Assembly (NCBI RefSeq): GCF_001499965.1 | Contig: NZ_LQIT01000011.1 | Location: 1-64,000, forward strand | DNA from: Mycobacterium sp. GA-2829 | GTDB lineage: Bacteria; Actinomycetota; Actinomycetes; Mycobacteriales; Mycobacteriaceae | DNA length: 64,000 nucleotides | Direction: 5' to 3' | In this document: positions 42,786 to 51,593 of the stretch, piece by piece | Layout of the letters: each line of letters starts with the position of its first letter | Numbering within the stretch: the first letter of the stretch is position 1 | Notes under the pieces: generated by a model | The model's input: only the letters and a program-made list of their open reading frames with translations | Databases searched by the model: none | What the model was told of the DNA's origin: nothing | Position numbers and translations under genes: made by a program

Positions 42786-44107
42786 CGGAATCGGCGATAC
42801 CGCTGAGCGACGGCCGCGTCACCGTACCCGCCAACCGGTGGGACCTGCTGGCGGGCCGTACCGCTCCCGACGTCACCGTCGGCGTCGTCATCCCGTACTA
42901 CAACCAGCAGCGCGAACTGGACCGCACGCTCGCCGCGCTCGCCGGCCAGACCTACCCCGCCGGCCTGGTGCAGGTGGTCGTCGCCGACGACGGGTCCGCC
43001 CACCCGCCGGTGCTGCCCCGGTCCGGTCTCGACGTCACCACCGTCCGCCAGGACGACCTCGGGTTCCGCGCCGCGGCGGTCCGCAACCTCGGCGCCGCGG
43101 CCACCGACGCCGCGGTGCTGTGTTTCCTCGACGCCGACACCGTCCCCGAACCCGGATACCTGCGCGCCGTCACCCGGCTCCCTGCCCAACTGCCCGACGC
43201 GCTCGTGGTGGGCCGGCGCCGCTACGCCGACCTGGACGCCGACCCGCCGCGACCACTGCCCGACCCGCGCTGGCTCACCGACGCCTATGCCGCCACCGCC
43301 GATCTGCTCCACCTCGACCACCGCTCCTACCGTTACGTCATCAGCTCGGTGATGTGCTGCAGCGCGGACCTGTTCACCGACCTCGGCGGGTTCGACGAGT
43401 CATTCGTCGGCTACGGCGGGGAGGACTGGGAGTTCGCCCACCGCGCCGTCGCAGGCGGTGCCGTGCTGCACCACGCCCGCGACGCCGTCGCCTGGCACCA
43501 CGGACCCGACTGGGGAAGCCGCGACGTCGCCGACCGGGCCACGGTCAAGAACGCCGAGGCGCTGGCCCTGTCGCGGCGCATCACCGACCCCGACGCCCGC
43601 CGTCTCGGGCTGCGCTACGCACTGCCCGACGTCGCGGTCGCCGTCGACAGCGCCGATCACACCGCGAGTTCCCTCGCCACCACGATCGGCGCCTTCCTCG
43701 GCGAGGACGCCGGGATCTGGGTGCACGGCGACGACGCCGACACCCTGTTGCGGACCATCGGCGCCGACGACGGCCGCCTCCGCACCGGACCGGTGCCGCC
43801 CGACGTCCTGCGGCGCAGCCGGTTCCTCGTCACCACTCGCGGACGGGTCGACATGGCCCGGGCCGGCGTCGCATCACTGCTGCGCATCTGCTCCGGCGAT
43901 GGGGTCGGCGCCGTTACATCCAGCGCGCCGGGTGTCGCAGTCACGTGCCGGGCGACCTGGGCAGTCAACCGGGTACGCCGGTGGACCACCGGCACAGTCC
44001 GCTTCTCCGATCCCGCCGACGCGGAGCGGGTGAGCCGAACCGTCACCCTCGACGCCGACGCGATCGGACTGCGCTGCGGTCCGGAGGAGCCGGACCTGTC
44101 CTGGTAG
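42782..44107 (+). CDS. Family 2 glycosyltransferase with C-terminal extension
   Basis: 441 residues. The GT-A domain (about 30-290) shows GVVIPYYNQQRELDRTLAAL, VVVADDGSAHPP, CFLDADTVPEPGYL and the Glyco_transf_7C-like GGFDESFVGYGGEDWEFAHR. About 140 further residues resemble nothing I recognise. Similar enzymes add hexoses or hexosamines to surface polysaccharides. Last gene of the plus-strand glycan operon (ATGA start), 42 bp before pntA. Confidence 0.85.
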   Translation: MTESAIPLSDGRVTVPANRWDLLAGRTAPDVTVGVVIPYYNQQRELDRTLAALAGQTYPAGLVQVVVADDGSAHPPVLPRSGLDVTTVRQDDLGFRAAAVRNLGAAATDAAVLCFLDADTVPEPGYLRAVTRLPAQLPDALVVGRRRYADLDADPPRPLPDPRWLTDAYAATADLLHLDHRSYRYVISSVMCCSADLFTDLGGFDESFVGYGGEDWEFAHRAVAGGAVLHHARDAVAWHHGPDWGSRDVADRATVKNAEALALSRRITDPDARRLGLRYALPDVAVAVDSADHTASSLATTIGAFLGEDAGIWVHGDDADTLLRTIGADDGRLRTGPVPPDVLRRSRFLVTTRGRVDMARAGVASLLRICSGDGVGAVTSSAPGVAVTCRATWAVNRVRRWTTGTVRFSDPADAERVSRTVTLDADAIGLRCGPEEPDLSW

Positions 44108-44149
44108 GGGGGCCACGACCCCGCTCCGGACAGATGGCAAACTATCGCG

Positions 44150-45679
44150 ATGCAAATCGCGATCCCCCGCGAATCCCAGCCCGGTGAGACGCGCGTCGCC
44201 GCCACTCCGCAGACGGTCGGGCAGATCATCAAGCTCGGCTACTCGGTCGTCGTCGAATCCGGCGCGGGCGCCGCGTCGAGTTTCGCCGACGCCGCCTACG
44301 TCGAGGCGGGCGCCGAGATCGGCAACCCCTGGTCGGCCGATGTGGTGCTCAAGGTCAACGCCCCGACCGACCTCGAGATCGCCTCGCTGCGCGACGGGGC
44401 GACCCTGATCAGCCTCATCTCCCCGGGGCTGAACCCCGAACTGCTCGAGAAGCTGTCGTCCCGCCGGATCACCGTCCTGGCGATGGACGCGGTCCCCCGC
44501 ATCTCCCGCGCCCAGTCCCTCGACGTGCTGTCGTCGATGGCCAACATCGCCGGGTACCGCGCGGTCGTCGAGGCCGCACACACGTTCGGCCGGTTCTTCA
44601 CCGGTCAGGTGACCGCTGCGGGCAAGGTGCCGCCGGCCAAGGTGCTGGTGGTGGGCGCCGGTGTCGCGGGGTTGGCGGCGATCGGGGCGGCGGGCAGCCT
44701 CGGCGCGATCGTGCGGGCCACCGATCCGCGTCCGGAGGTGGCCGATCAGGTCGCATCGCTGGGCGGGGAGTACCTGGCGGTGGATCCGGCGGCGGCCGAA
44801 GTGTCGGCGACCGGTTACGCCAAGGAGATGGGCGAGGACTACAAGGTCCGTGAGGCGGCGCTGTACGCCGAGCAGTGCAAGGACGTCGACATCATCATCA
44901 CCACGGCGCTGATCCCCGGGCGGCCCGCGCCGCGCATCATCACCGCCGACATGGTGGCATCGATGAAGCCGGGCAGCGTGATCGTCGACATGGCCGCGGC
45001 CAACGGCGGCAACGTCGAGGGCACGGTCAAGGATCAGGCGGTCGTCACCGACAACGGGGTGACGATCATCGGCTACACCGATCTGGCGGGGCGGCTGCCG
45101 GCGCAGGCCTCCCAGCTGTACGGCACCAACCTGGTCAACCTGCTCAAACTGCTCACCCCGGAGAAGGACGGCCAGCTCACCCTGGACTGGGACGACGTGG
45201 TCCAGCGGTCGGTGACCGTGGTCCGCGACGGCGAGATCACCTGGCCCCCACCCCCGGTACAGGTCTCCGCAGCGCCCGCCTCGGCTGCCACGCCCGCCGC
45301 CCCGGTCGAGGCCAAACCGGCCAAACAGCCGATGACGGCCGGGCGCCGGTTGGGGTTGGCGTTCGGTGCGGCGGCGGTGTTGTTCGTGTTGATCGCGATC
45401 TCGCCGGCGGCGTTGCAGGTGCATCTGACGGTGTTCGCGTTGGCGATCGTGATCGGCTACTACGTGATCGGGCATGTGCACCACGCGTTGCACACCCCGC
45501 TGATGTCGGTGACGAACGCGATCTCGGGGATCATCGTCGTCGGCGCGCTGTTGCAGATCGGCCACCACGACACCGCGATCACCGCCCTGGCCACGGTGGC
45601 GATCCTGCTGGCCTCCATCAATGTCTTCGGCGGGTTCGCGGTCACCCGCCGCATGCTCGCGATGTTCTCGAGGAGCTGA
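44150..45679 (+). CDS. pntA: NAD(P) transhydrogenase subunit alpha, single-chain
   Basis: 509 residues. Domain I (NAD(H)-binding, about 1-370) has [18 protein letters not shown] and [12 protein letters not shown]; a Pro/Ala-rich linker (residues about 365-390) leads to three or four membrane helices. With PntB it couples the proton gradient to hydride transfer from NADH to NADP+, supplying NADPH. The alpha subunit is one chain as in E. coli, whereas M. tuberculosis has split pntAa/pntAb. ATG 44150 lacks a strong ribosome binding site. Confidence 0.93.
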   Translation: MQIAIPRESQPGETRVAATPQTVGQIIKLGYSVVVESGAGAASSFADAAYVEAGAEIGNPWSADVVLKVNAPTDLEIASLRDGATLISLISPGLNPELLEKLSSRRITVLAMDAVPRISRAQSLDVLSSMANIAGYRAVVEAAHTFGRFFTGQVTAAGKVPPAKVLVVGAGVAGLAAIGAAGSLGAIVRATDPRPEVADQVASLGGEYLAVDPAAAEVSATGYAKEMGEDYKVREAALYAEQCKDVDIIITTALIPGRPAPRIITADMVASMKPGSVIVDMAAANGGNVEGTVKDQAVVTDNGVTIIGYTDLAGRLPAQASQLYGTNLVNLLKLLTPEKDGQLTLDWDDVVQRSVTVVRDGEITWPPPPVQVSAAPASAATPAAPVEAKPAKQPMTAGRRLGLAFGAAAVLFVLIAISPAALQVHLTVFALAIVIGYYVIGHVHHALHTPLMSVTNAISGIIVVGALLQIGHHDTAITALATVAILLASINVFGGFAVTRRMLAMFSRS

Positions 45680-45680
45680 C

Positions 45681-47102
45681 GTGCTGTCTATCGAAACGGT
45701 CGCCACGTCGGCCTACGTCGTCGCCGCGCTGTTGTTCATCCTGGCGTTGGCCGGGCTGTCCAAACACGAAACCTCCAGGGCGGGCAACACCTTCGGCATC
45801 GCCGGGATGGCGGTCGCGCTGATCGCCACCGTCGCGCTGGCCTTGGACCGCGACATCGAAACCCTGGGCCTGGGCCTGCTGGTCGCGGCGATGGCCGTCG
45901 GCGCGGCGATCGGGCTGTGGCGCGCGCGGGTGGTCGAGATGACCGGCATGCCCGAGCTGATCGCACTGCTGCATTCCTTTGTCGGCTTGGCCGCGGTGCT
46001 GGTCGGCTGGAACGGCTACCTGCACGTCGAGGCCCAACCCGACGGTGCCGAGGCCGCCCACCTCGCTTCTGAGGGGATGCTCGGGATCCACTCGGCCGAG
46101 GTGTTCGTCGGAGTGTTCATCGGCGCGGTCACCTTCACCGGGTCGATCGTGGCCAACCTGAAACTGTCCGCGCGGATCAAATCCGCGCCGTTGATGCTGC
46201 CCGGCAAGAACATCCTCAACGTCGGCGCGCTGGTGCTGTTCGTGGTGTTCACCGTGTGGTTCGTCATCGACCCGCAACTGTGGCTGCTCGTGGTCGTCAC
46301 GGTGCTGGCGCTGCTGCTGGGCTGGCATCTGGTGGCCTCCATCGGCGGCGGCGACATGCCCGTGGTGGTGTCGATGCTCAACAGCTACTCCGGCTGGGCC
46401 GCCGCCGCATCCGGCTTCCTGCTGTCCAACGACCTGCTGATCATCACCGGCGCGCTGGTCGGGTCCTCGGGTGCCTACCTGTCCTACATCATGTGCAAGG
46501 CGATGAACCGGTCGTTCATCTCGGTGATCGCCGGCGGGTTCGGGATCGAGGCCGGCCCGGCCGAGGACAAGGATTACGGCGAACACCGCGAGATCACCGC
46601 CGAAGGGGTCGCCGAACTGCTGGCCGGGGCCGATTCGGTGGTCATCACCCCCGGATACGGCATGGCCGTGGCCCAGGCTCAGTACGGGGTGGCCGATCTG
46701 ACCCGCAAACTGCGCGAGCGCGGGGTGAACGTGCGCTTCGGGATCCACCCCGTGGCCGGCCGGTTGCCCGGGCACATGAACGTGCTGCTGGCCGAGGCCA
46801 AGGTCCCCTACGACATCGTGCTGGAGATGGACGAGATCAACGACGACTTCGACGACACCGCCGTCGTCCTGGTCATCGGCGCCAACGACACCGTCAACCC
46901 CGCCGCATCCGAAGACCCCGGCAGCCCGATCGCCGGCATGCCCGTGCTCACGGTGTGGAACGCCGACAACGTCGTGGTGTTCAAACGCTCCATGGCCTCC
47001 GGATACGCCGGCGTGCAGAACCCGCTGTTCTTCCGCGACAACACCCAGATGCTCTTCGGCGACGCCCGCGACCGCGTCAACGACATCCTCGCCGCCCTGT
47101 AG
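45681..47102 (+). CDS. pntB: NAD(P) transhydrogenase subunit beta
   Basis: 473 residues: about eight or nine membrane helices forming the proton channel (domain II), then the NADP(H)-binding domain III with [18 protein letters not shown] and NDTVNPAA. Partner of PntA in the proton-translocating transhydrogenase. GTG 45681 has GAGGAG at 45670-45675, 1 bp after the pntA stop, so the genes are tightly coupled. Confidence 0.95.
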   Translation: MLSIETVATSAYVVAALLFILALAGLSKHETSRAGNTFGIAGMAVALIATVALALDRDIETLGLGLLVAAMAVGAAIGLWRARVVEMTGMPELIALLHSFVGLAAVLVGWNGYLHVEAQPDGAEAAHLASEGMLGIHSAEVFVGVFIGAVTFTGSIVANLKLSARIKSAPLMLPGKNILNVGALVLFVVFTVWFVIDPQLWLLVVVTVLALLLGWHLVASIGGGDMPVVVSMLNSYSGWAAAASGFLLSNDLLIITGALVGSSGAYLSYIMCKAMNRSFISVIAGGFGIEAGPAEDKDYGEHREITAEGVAELLAGADSVVITPGYGMAVAQAQYGVADLTRKLRERGVNVRFGIHPVAGRLPGHMNVLLAEAKVPYDIVLEMDEINDDFDDTAVVLVIGANDTVNPAASEDPGSPIAGMPVLTVWNADNVVVFKRSMASGYAGVQNPLFFRDNTQMLFGDARDRVNDILAAL

Positions 47103-47105
47103 TCC

Positions 47106-47972
47106 ATGGCGACCCGGTCCCGGGTGCCTGCGTGGTCGGTGCCGATGTTCTTCGTCGTCGGCGCGATCTCGCAGTACCTCGGGGCCGCGGTCGGGGTGTT
47201 CCTGTTCGAGACGACCACCCCGGCCGCGGTCGCCTGGCTGCGGGCGGCCGCGGCGGCGCTGGTGCTCATCGCGTGGCGACGGCCGTGGCGGCTGACGTGG
47301 ACGCGACGGGGTGCAGCGATCGCGGGCGGGTTCGGCATCGTGACGGTCGCGATGAACGTCTCGTTCTTCGAGGCGATCGCCCGCATCCCACTCGGCACCG
47401 CCGTCGCGATCGAATTCCTCGGGCCGATCGCGGTCGCGACGCTCGGGTCCCGGCGGCCGCGGGACATTCTCGCGGTCGTGATGGTCGGCGGCGGCGTCGC
47501 ACTGTTGGCCGGGATCCAGCTAGGGGTGGACCCGCTGGGCATCGTGTTCGCGCTGGTGGCCGCCGCATGGTGGGCCGGCTACATCCTGCTCAGCAAGCGC
47601 GTCGCCGACGCCGGCACGGGTCTGGACTCGCTCGCCGTCGGGATGGCGGTGGCCGCAGTGGTGCTGGCGCTGCCCCTGTTGACCGGTCAGCTGCTCGACG
47701 ACGCATCGGTATTCGGCGAACCCCGAACGTGGCTGCTCGGGCTCGGGGTGGGCGTGCTGTCCACCGCAGTGCCGTACGGGCTCGATCAGATCGTGCTCAC
47801 CGCGATCAGCCGGGCCCGCTTCGCGCTGCTGCTGGCGCTGCTGCCTGCGACGGCCGCCGTCGTCGGCGCGGTCGTGCTGCACCAGTCGCCCACCGTGGCC
47901 GAGGTCGTCGGGATCGCGCTGGTGATGGCCGCGCTGCTGATCAGCGCGCCGACCGGGGAGCCCCCACCCTAG
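47106..47972 (+). CDS. EamA/RhtA-like DMT transporter
   Basis: 288 residues with about ten membrane helices in two EamA repeats (IPLGTAVAIEFLGPIAVA in the first, ISRARFALLLALLPATAAVVG in the second), similar to RhtA/YdcZ-type threonine/homoserine or metabolite exporters. ATG 47106 lies 3 nt after the pntB stop, so it is probably the third gene of the pnt operon. Substrate unknown; a link to NADPH supply is only suggested by the operon. Confidence 0.87.
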   Translation: MATRSRVPAWSVPMFFVVGAISQYLGAAVGVFLFETTTPAAVAWLRAAAAALVLIAWRRPWRLTWTRRGAAIAGGFGIVTVAMNVSFFEAIARIPLGTAVAIEFLGPIAVATLGSRRPRDILAVVMVGGGVALLAGIQLGVDPLGIVFALVAAAWWAGYILLSKRVADAGTGLDSLAVGMAVAAVVLALPLLTGQLLDDASVFGEPRTWLLGLGVGVLSTAVPYGLDQIVLTAISRARFALLLALLPATAAVVGAVVLHQSPTVAEVVGIALVMAALLISAPTGEPPP

Positions 47973-47978
47973 CTTGTG

Positions 47979-48040
47979 CGCGAGCAGACACAGATGCGTG
48001 CGATTTCGGGCTGGAGTACACGCTTTTGTGTCTGGTCGCG
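47979..48040. repeat. Palindromic intergenic repeat, type 1 (hairpin)
   Basis: Two 20-nt arms, 47979-47998 and 48021-48040, pair at 17 of 20 positions (core CAGACACA/TGTGTCTG) around a 22-nt loop. It begins 7 bp after the EamA stop. The sequence type is reminiscent of dispersed palindromes in other mycobacterial genomes (from memory). It could act as a terminator or mRNA-stabilising hairpin. Confidence 0.75.
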
Positions 48041-48061
48041 GAAAAACTAGGATGTCCAAGT

Positions 48062-49207
48062 ATGCCGGTCGATCGTCTGCTGCCCTCCGATGAAGCGCGC
48101 GAGCTCATCGCGCTGACCCGTGACATCGCCGCTCATGTGCTCGACCCGATCGTCGACGCGCACGAGAAGGCCGAGACCTATCCCGAGGGTGTCTTCGCGC
48201 AGCTCGGCGCGGCCGGTCTGCTGAGCCTGCCGCAGCCCGAGGAGTGGGGCGGCGGCGGTCAGCCGTACGAGGTGTACCTGCAGGTGCTCGAGGAGATCGC
48301 GGCCCGGTGGGCGGCGGTCGCGGTGGCGGTCAGCGTGCACAGTCTGTCGTCGCATCCGCTGCTGGTGTTCGGCACCGACGAGCAGAAACAGCGCTGGCTG
48401 CCCGGCATGCTGTCCGGTTCGCAGATCGGCGCGTACAGCCTGTCCGAACCGCAGGCCGGCTCGGATGCCGCCGCATTACGTTGTGCGGCAAAGCCTTCCG
48501 ACGACGGCTACGTGATCACCGGCGAGAAGTCGTGGATCACCCACGGCGGGCGGGCCGACTTCTACACGCTGTTCGCGCGCACCGGCGAAGGGTCGCGCGG
48601 CATCTCGTGTTTCCTCATTCCCGGTGACCAGCAGGGGCTCTCCTTCGGGAAGCCGGAGGAGAAGATGGGCCTGCACGCCGTGCCGACGACGACGGCGCAC
48701 TACGACAGCGCGCCGGTGGCCGCCGACCGGCGGATCGGCGCCGAGGGGCAGGGTCTGCAGATCGCGTTCTCCGCTTTGGATTCCGGACGGCTGGGCATCG
48801 CGGCGGTGGCCGTCGGACTGGCGCAGGCCGCGCTCGACGAGGCCACGCGCTACGCCAACGAGCGGACGACGTTCGGTCGCAAGATCGTCGACCACCAGGG
48901 GTTGGGGTTCCTGCTCGCCGATATGGCGGCCGCCGTCGTCAGCGCCCGCGCCACCTACCTGGACGCCGCACGCCGCCGCGATCTGGGCCTGCCGTACTCG
49001 ACGCAGGCCAGCGTCGCGAAACTCGTCGCGACCGATGCGGCGATGAAGGTGACCACCGACGCGGTGCAGGTGCTCGGCGGCGTCGGCTACACGCGCGACT
49101 TCCGCGTCGAGAGGTACATGCGCGAGGCGAAGATCACCCAGATCTTCGAGGGCACGAATCAGATTCAGCGCCTGGTCATCTCGCGGTCGCTCAGCGGCCG
49201 AACGTGA
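48062..49207 (+). CDS. Acyl-CoA dehydrogenase (FadE family)
   Basis: 381 residues, standard acyl-CoA dehydrogenase length. YSLSEPQAGSDAAAL (FAD/substrate loop), GEKSWITHGG and the catalytic Glu363 in IFEGTNQIQRL are intact, and VLGGVGYTRDF matches the family. It performs the first oxidation step of fatty-acid or branched acyl-CoA breakdown; chain specificity cannot be told. ATG 48062 is preceded by TAGGA at moderate distance. Long in-frame sequence upstream to 46256 is a shadow of pntB and the transporter. Its stop codon lies inside a hairpin repeat. Confidence 0.9.
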   Translation: MPVDRLLPSDEARELIALTRDIAAHVLDPIVDAHEKAETYPEGVFAQLGAAGLLSLPQPEEWGGGGQPYEVYLQVLEEIAARWAAVAVAVSVHSLSSHPLLVFGTDEQKQRWLPGMLSGSQIGAYSLSEPQAGSDAAALRCAAKPSDDGYVITGEKSWITHGGRADFYTLFARTGEGSRGISCFLIPGDQQGLSFGKPEEKMGLHAVPTTTAHYDSAPVAADRRIGAEGQGLQIAFSALDSGRLGIAAVAVGLAQAALDEATRYANERTTFGRKIVDHQGLGFLLADMAAAVVSARATYLDAARRRDLGLPYSTQASVAKLVATDAAMKVTTDAVQVLGGVGYTRDFRVERYMREAKITQIFEGTNQIQRLVISRSLSGRT

Positions 49208-49255
49208 GCTCGTTCGCGAGTTCTCGGCGATTTCTCGCGTACAGCTTCACGTTCG
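49199..49255. repeat. Palindromic intergenic repeat, type 2 (hairpin)
   Basis: CGAACGTGAGCT (49199-49210) pairs with AGCTTCACGTTCG (49243-49255), one base bulged; inner arms CGCGAG (49215-49220) and CTCGCG (49234-49239) extend the structure. The TGA of the acyl-CoA dehydrogenase gene (49205-49207) is part of the left arm. Likely a terminator-like or mobile palindromic element. Confidence 0.7.
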
Positions 49256-49319
49256 CGGGCCGGACTTCGCGGTCGTAGCCGCCCTGCACACCCGCGCGCT
49301 GTCCGGGAGCGCCCGGTAG

Positions 49320-49412
49320 TCATGCGACATCGGCGCGCGTTGGGGCGTCGACGATGCGCTCGATCGCGGGGACGTCGGCGTCGGTCGCGCGGCGCAGGTC
49401 TTGGTGGGTCAT
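49320..49412 (-). pseudogene. N-terminal remnant of a GNAT acetyltransferase
   Basis: A 30-codon minus-strand frame begins with MTHQDLRRATDADVPAIERI followed by VDA, which closely matches the first strand and helix of GNAT N-acetyltransferases (RRATxADVPAIxxIVDA), then runs into an unrelated seven residues and a TGA. The rest of the domain, including the acetyl-CoA loop, is absent, so this is read as a truncated relic in the 260-bp gap before fadE2. Confidence 0.5.
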
Positions 49413-49467
49413 CGCCGATGAGGGTATGCCCGCCGGGGGCCTCGACACGTGTCATATCGTGACGGTC

Positions 49468-50694
49468 ATGGACTTCGCGATGTCGGCAAAGGCGCAGGAC
49501 TACCACCAGCGGCTCACCGATTTCATGACCGAGTACGTCTTCCCCGCCGAAGCGGACTACCACCGCTACCGCGAGGAGGCCGGGCCGAAGGACCACACCG
49601 TCCCGCCGGTCGTCGAGGACCTCAAGAAGCTGGCCAAGGAACGCGGGTTGTGGAACCTGTTCCTGCCGTCGGTGTCGGGGCTGTCGAACCTCGAATACGC
49701 CGAACTCGCCGAGCTGTCCGGCTGGAGCATGGAGATCGCCCCCGAGGTGATCAACTGCGCTGCCCCCGACACCGGCAACATGGAGACCCTGCATCTCTTC
49801 GCGAACGAGGAGCAGCGCGAGCAGTGGCTCGACCCGCTGCTCAACGGTGAGATCCGCAGCGCGTTCGCGATGACCGAACCGGCCGTCGCCTCCTCCGATG
49901 CCCGCAACATCGAGACGACGATGCTGCGCGACGGATCCGACTACGTGATCAACGGCCGCAAGTGGTGGATCACCGGCGCCGCCGATCCGCGCTGCAAGAT
50001 CCTGATCGTCATGGGCCGCACCAATCCCGACGCCGCGAGCCATCAGCAGCAGTCGATGATCCTGGTGCCCGCCGACACCCCGGGCGTCGACATCCAGCGC
50101 TCGCTGCCGGTGTTCGGCTGGCAGGACCAGCACGGCCACTGCGAAATCGTGTTCGACAACGTGCGGGTGCCCGTCGAGAACCTGCTCCACGAAGAGGGCT
50201 CCGGGTTCGCGATCGCCCAAGCCCGCCTCGGGCCGGGGCGCATCCACCACTGCATGCGGGCGCTCGGTGCGGCCGAGCGGGCGCTGGCGCTGATGGTCGA
50301 CCGCGTGCAGAAGCGCGTCGCGTTCGGCAAGCCGCTCGCCGAGCAGGGCGTGGTGCGTGAATCGATTGCCAAGTCCCGCAACGAGATCGACCAGGCGCGG
50401 CTGCTGTGCCACAAGGCGGCGTGGACCATCGACCAGCAGGGCAACAAGGCCGCCCACGTGCTGGTCTCGCAGATCAAGTCCGTCGCACCGCAGGTGGCGT
50501 GCGACGTCATCGACCGGGCCATCCAGGTGCACGGTGGCGCCGGGGTGTCCGACGACTTCCCGCTGGCGCGGCTCTACGCCTGGCACCGGGCGATGCGGTT
50601 GTTCGACGGGCCGGACGAGGTGCACATGCGCACGATCGCGCGGGCGGAGCTGGGCCGGGAGAAGTCGCCCTTCGCCGCGGCGGTGACCCGCTAG
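49468..50694 (+). CDS. fadE2: Acyl-CoA dehydrogenase FadE2-like
   Basis: 408 residues of the ACAD10/11-like branch: AMTEPAVASSDARNIET (substrate/FAD loop), NGRKWWITGAADP, HCEIVFDNVRVPVENLL and the C-terminal LFDGPDEVHMRTIAR in place of the usual EGTNQIQ. This branch includes enzymes for 4-hydroxy or otherwise substituted acyl-CoAs. Adjacent ptpB matches the M. tuberculosis fadE2-ptbB pair. A -10-like TATCGT (49455-49460) 7 nt before ATG 49468 suggests a leaderless start; GTG 49459 is an alternative. Confidence 0.87.
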   Translation: MDFAMSAKAQDYHQRLTDFMTEYVFPAEADYHRYREEAGPKDHTVPPVVEDLKKLAKERGLWNLFLPSVSGLSNLEYAELAELSGWSMEIAPEVINCAAPDTGNMETLHLFANEEQREQWLDPLLNGEIRSAFAMTEPAVASSDARNIETTMLRDGSDYVINGRKWWITGAADPRCKILIVMGRTNPDAASHQQQSMILVPADTPGVDIQRSLPVFGWQDQHGHCEIVFDNVRVPVENLLHEEGSGFAIAQARLGPGRIHHCMRALGAAERALALMVDRVQKRVAFGKPLAEQGVVRESIAKSRNEIDQARLLCHKAAWTIDQQGNKAAHVLVSQIKSVAPQVACDVIDRAIQVHGGAGVSDDFPLARLYAWHRAMRLFDGPDEVHMRTIARAELGREKSPFAAAVTR

Positions 50695-51494
50695 TGCCGT
50701 CTGCCGGCAGCGAGCTGTCCGGGGCCTGGAACTTCCGCGACGTCGCCGAACAGACCGGCGTCGCCCCCGGGGTGTTCTTCCGAGCCAGTGAGCTGTCCCG
50801 GCTCGACGACGACGGCCGGGCGGCGCTGACCGGTTACGGGGTCACCGACGTCGCCGACCTGCGGACGCTGCGCGAACTGGAGCGGCACGGGCCCGGGCTG
50901 GTACCCGCCGGCGTCGACGTCCACCACCTGCCGTTCATCGAGACCGCGGCCTCCGACGGGGAGGCGCCGCACGAGCACGCCTTCCAGCGGATGATGACCG
51001 ACAAGCCCGACGACGAGTCCGTCGGCGCGGCGGCCGCCCGGTACATGACCGAGGAGTACGGCCGCATCGCGACCGCTCCGTTGGCGCAGCGCGCGGTGCG
51101 CGAGGTGGTGACCCTGCTGGGGTCCGGCCGACGGGTGCTGGCGCACTGCTTCGCGGGCAAGGACCGGACAGGGTTCACGGTCGCGGTGGTGCTCACGGCC
51201 GCGGGCGTGGAGCGCGACGCGGTCATGGCGGACTATCTGCGCAGCAACCACGCCGTACCGCAGTTGCGGGAGAGCATCCTGGCGACGATGCGGGCGCGGG
51301 CAGCCGATAACCCGGAGATCATGGAGTTGGCGGAAGCCCGGTTGACGGAGTCGGTGCTGGGAGTGCGGGAGGACTACCTCGACGCGGCCTTCCGGATGAT
51401 CGCCGACGGGTACGGCTCGGTCGACGGGTACCTGACCGCGGCCGGTGTGAGCGCCGACGAGCTGGCGCGGCTGCGGACGACCCTGCGCGGCTGA
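50694..51494 (+). CDS. ptpB: Protein tyrosine/lipid phosphatase PtpB
   Basis: 266 residues. The phosphatase P-loop HCFAGKDRTG supplies Cys152 and Arg158; LSGAWNFRDVA at the N-terminus, FFRASELSRLDDDGRAAL and MADYLRSNHAVPQLR match mycobacterial PtpB (MptpB), a phosphatase active on phosphotyrosine, phosphoserine and phosphoinositides and secreted in M. tuberculosis. No classical signal peptide is visible. GTG 50694 shares its G with the TAG of fadE2, so the two are cotranscribed. Confidence 0.93.
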   Translation: MPSAGSELSGAWNFRDVAEQTGVAPGVFFRASELSRLDDDGRAALTGYGVTDVADLRTLRELERHGPGLVPAGVDVHHLPFIETAASDGEAPHEHAFQRMMTDKPDDESVGAAAARYMTEEYGRIATAPLAQRAVREVVTLLGSGRRVLAHCFAGKDRTGFTVAVVLTAAGVERDAVMADYLRSNHAVPQLRESILATMRARAADNPEIMELAEARLTESVLGVREDYLDAAFRMIADGYGSVDGYLTAAGVSADELARLRTTLRG

Positions 51495-51500
51495 GCTTTT

Positions 51501-51561
51501 CGCGTTCTTAACCGTACGGTGGTTTTCGAGCCGCTTTTCCGCCACAGCGTCACGAACGCGG
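51501..51561. repeat. Palindromic intergenic repeat, type 3, copy A
   Basis: A 61-bp element that aligns without gaps to copy B at 52418-52478. The last 23 bp (51539-51561, containing CACAGCGTCACGAACGCG) are identical in the two; the first 7 bp CGCGTTC are also identical. Its own left arm is degenerate, so the hairpin is weaker than in copy B. Lies between ptpB and the DUF559-type gene. Confidence 0.8.
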
Positions 51562-51593
51562 CGGTGTCGGTGCCCTTCGAGACACTCCACCGC

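Noticed and set aside
43874..45706. Long (610-codon) open frame antisense to the last glycosyltransferase and pntA
   Set aside because: Typical high-G+C shadow frame: His/Arg/Asp-rich, no family motifs, and lies fully opposite well-identified genes.
49165..50625. 486-codon open frame antisense to fadE2
   Set aside because: Opposite a clear acyl-CoA dehydrogenase; composition and lack of motifs mark it as a shadow.
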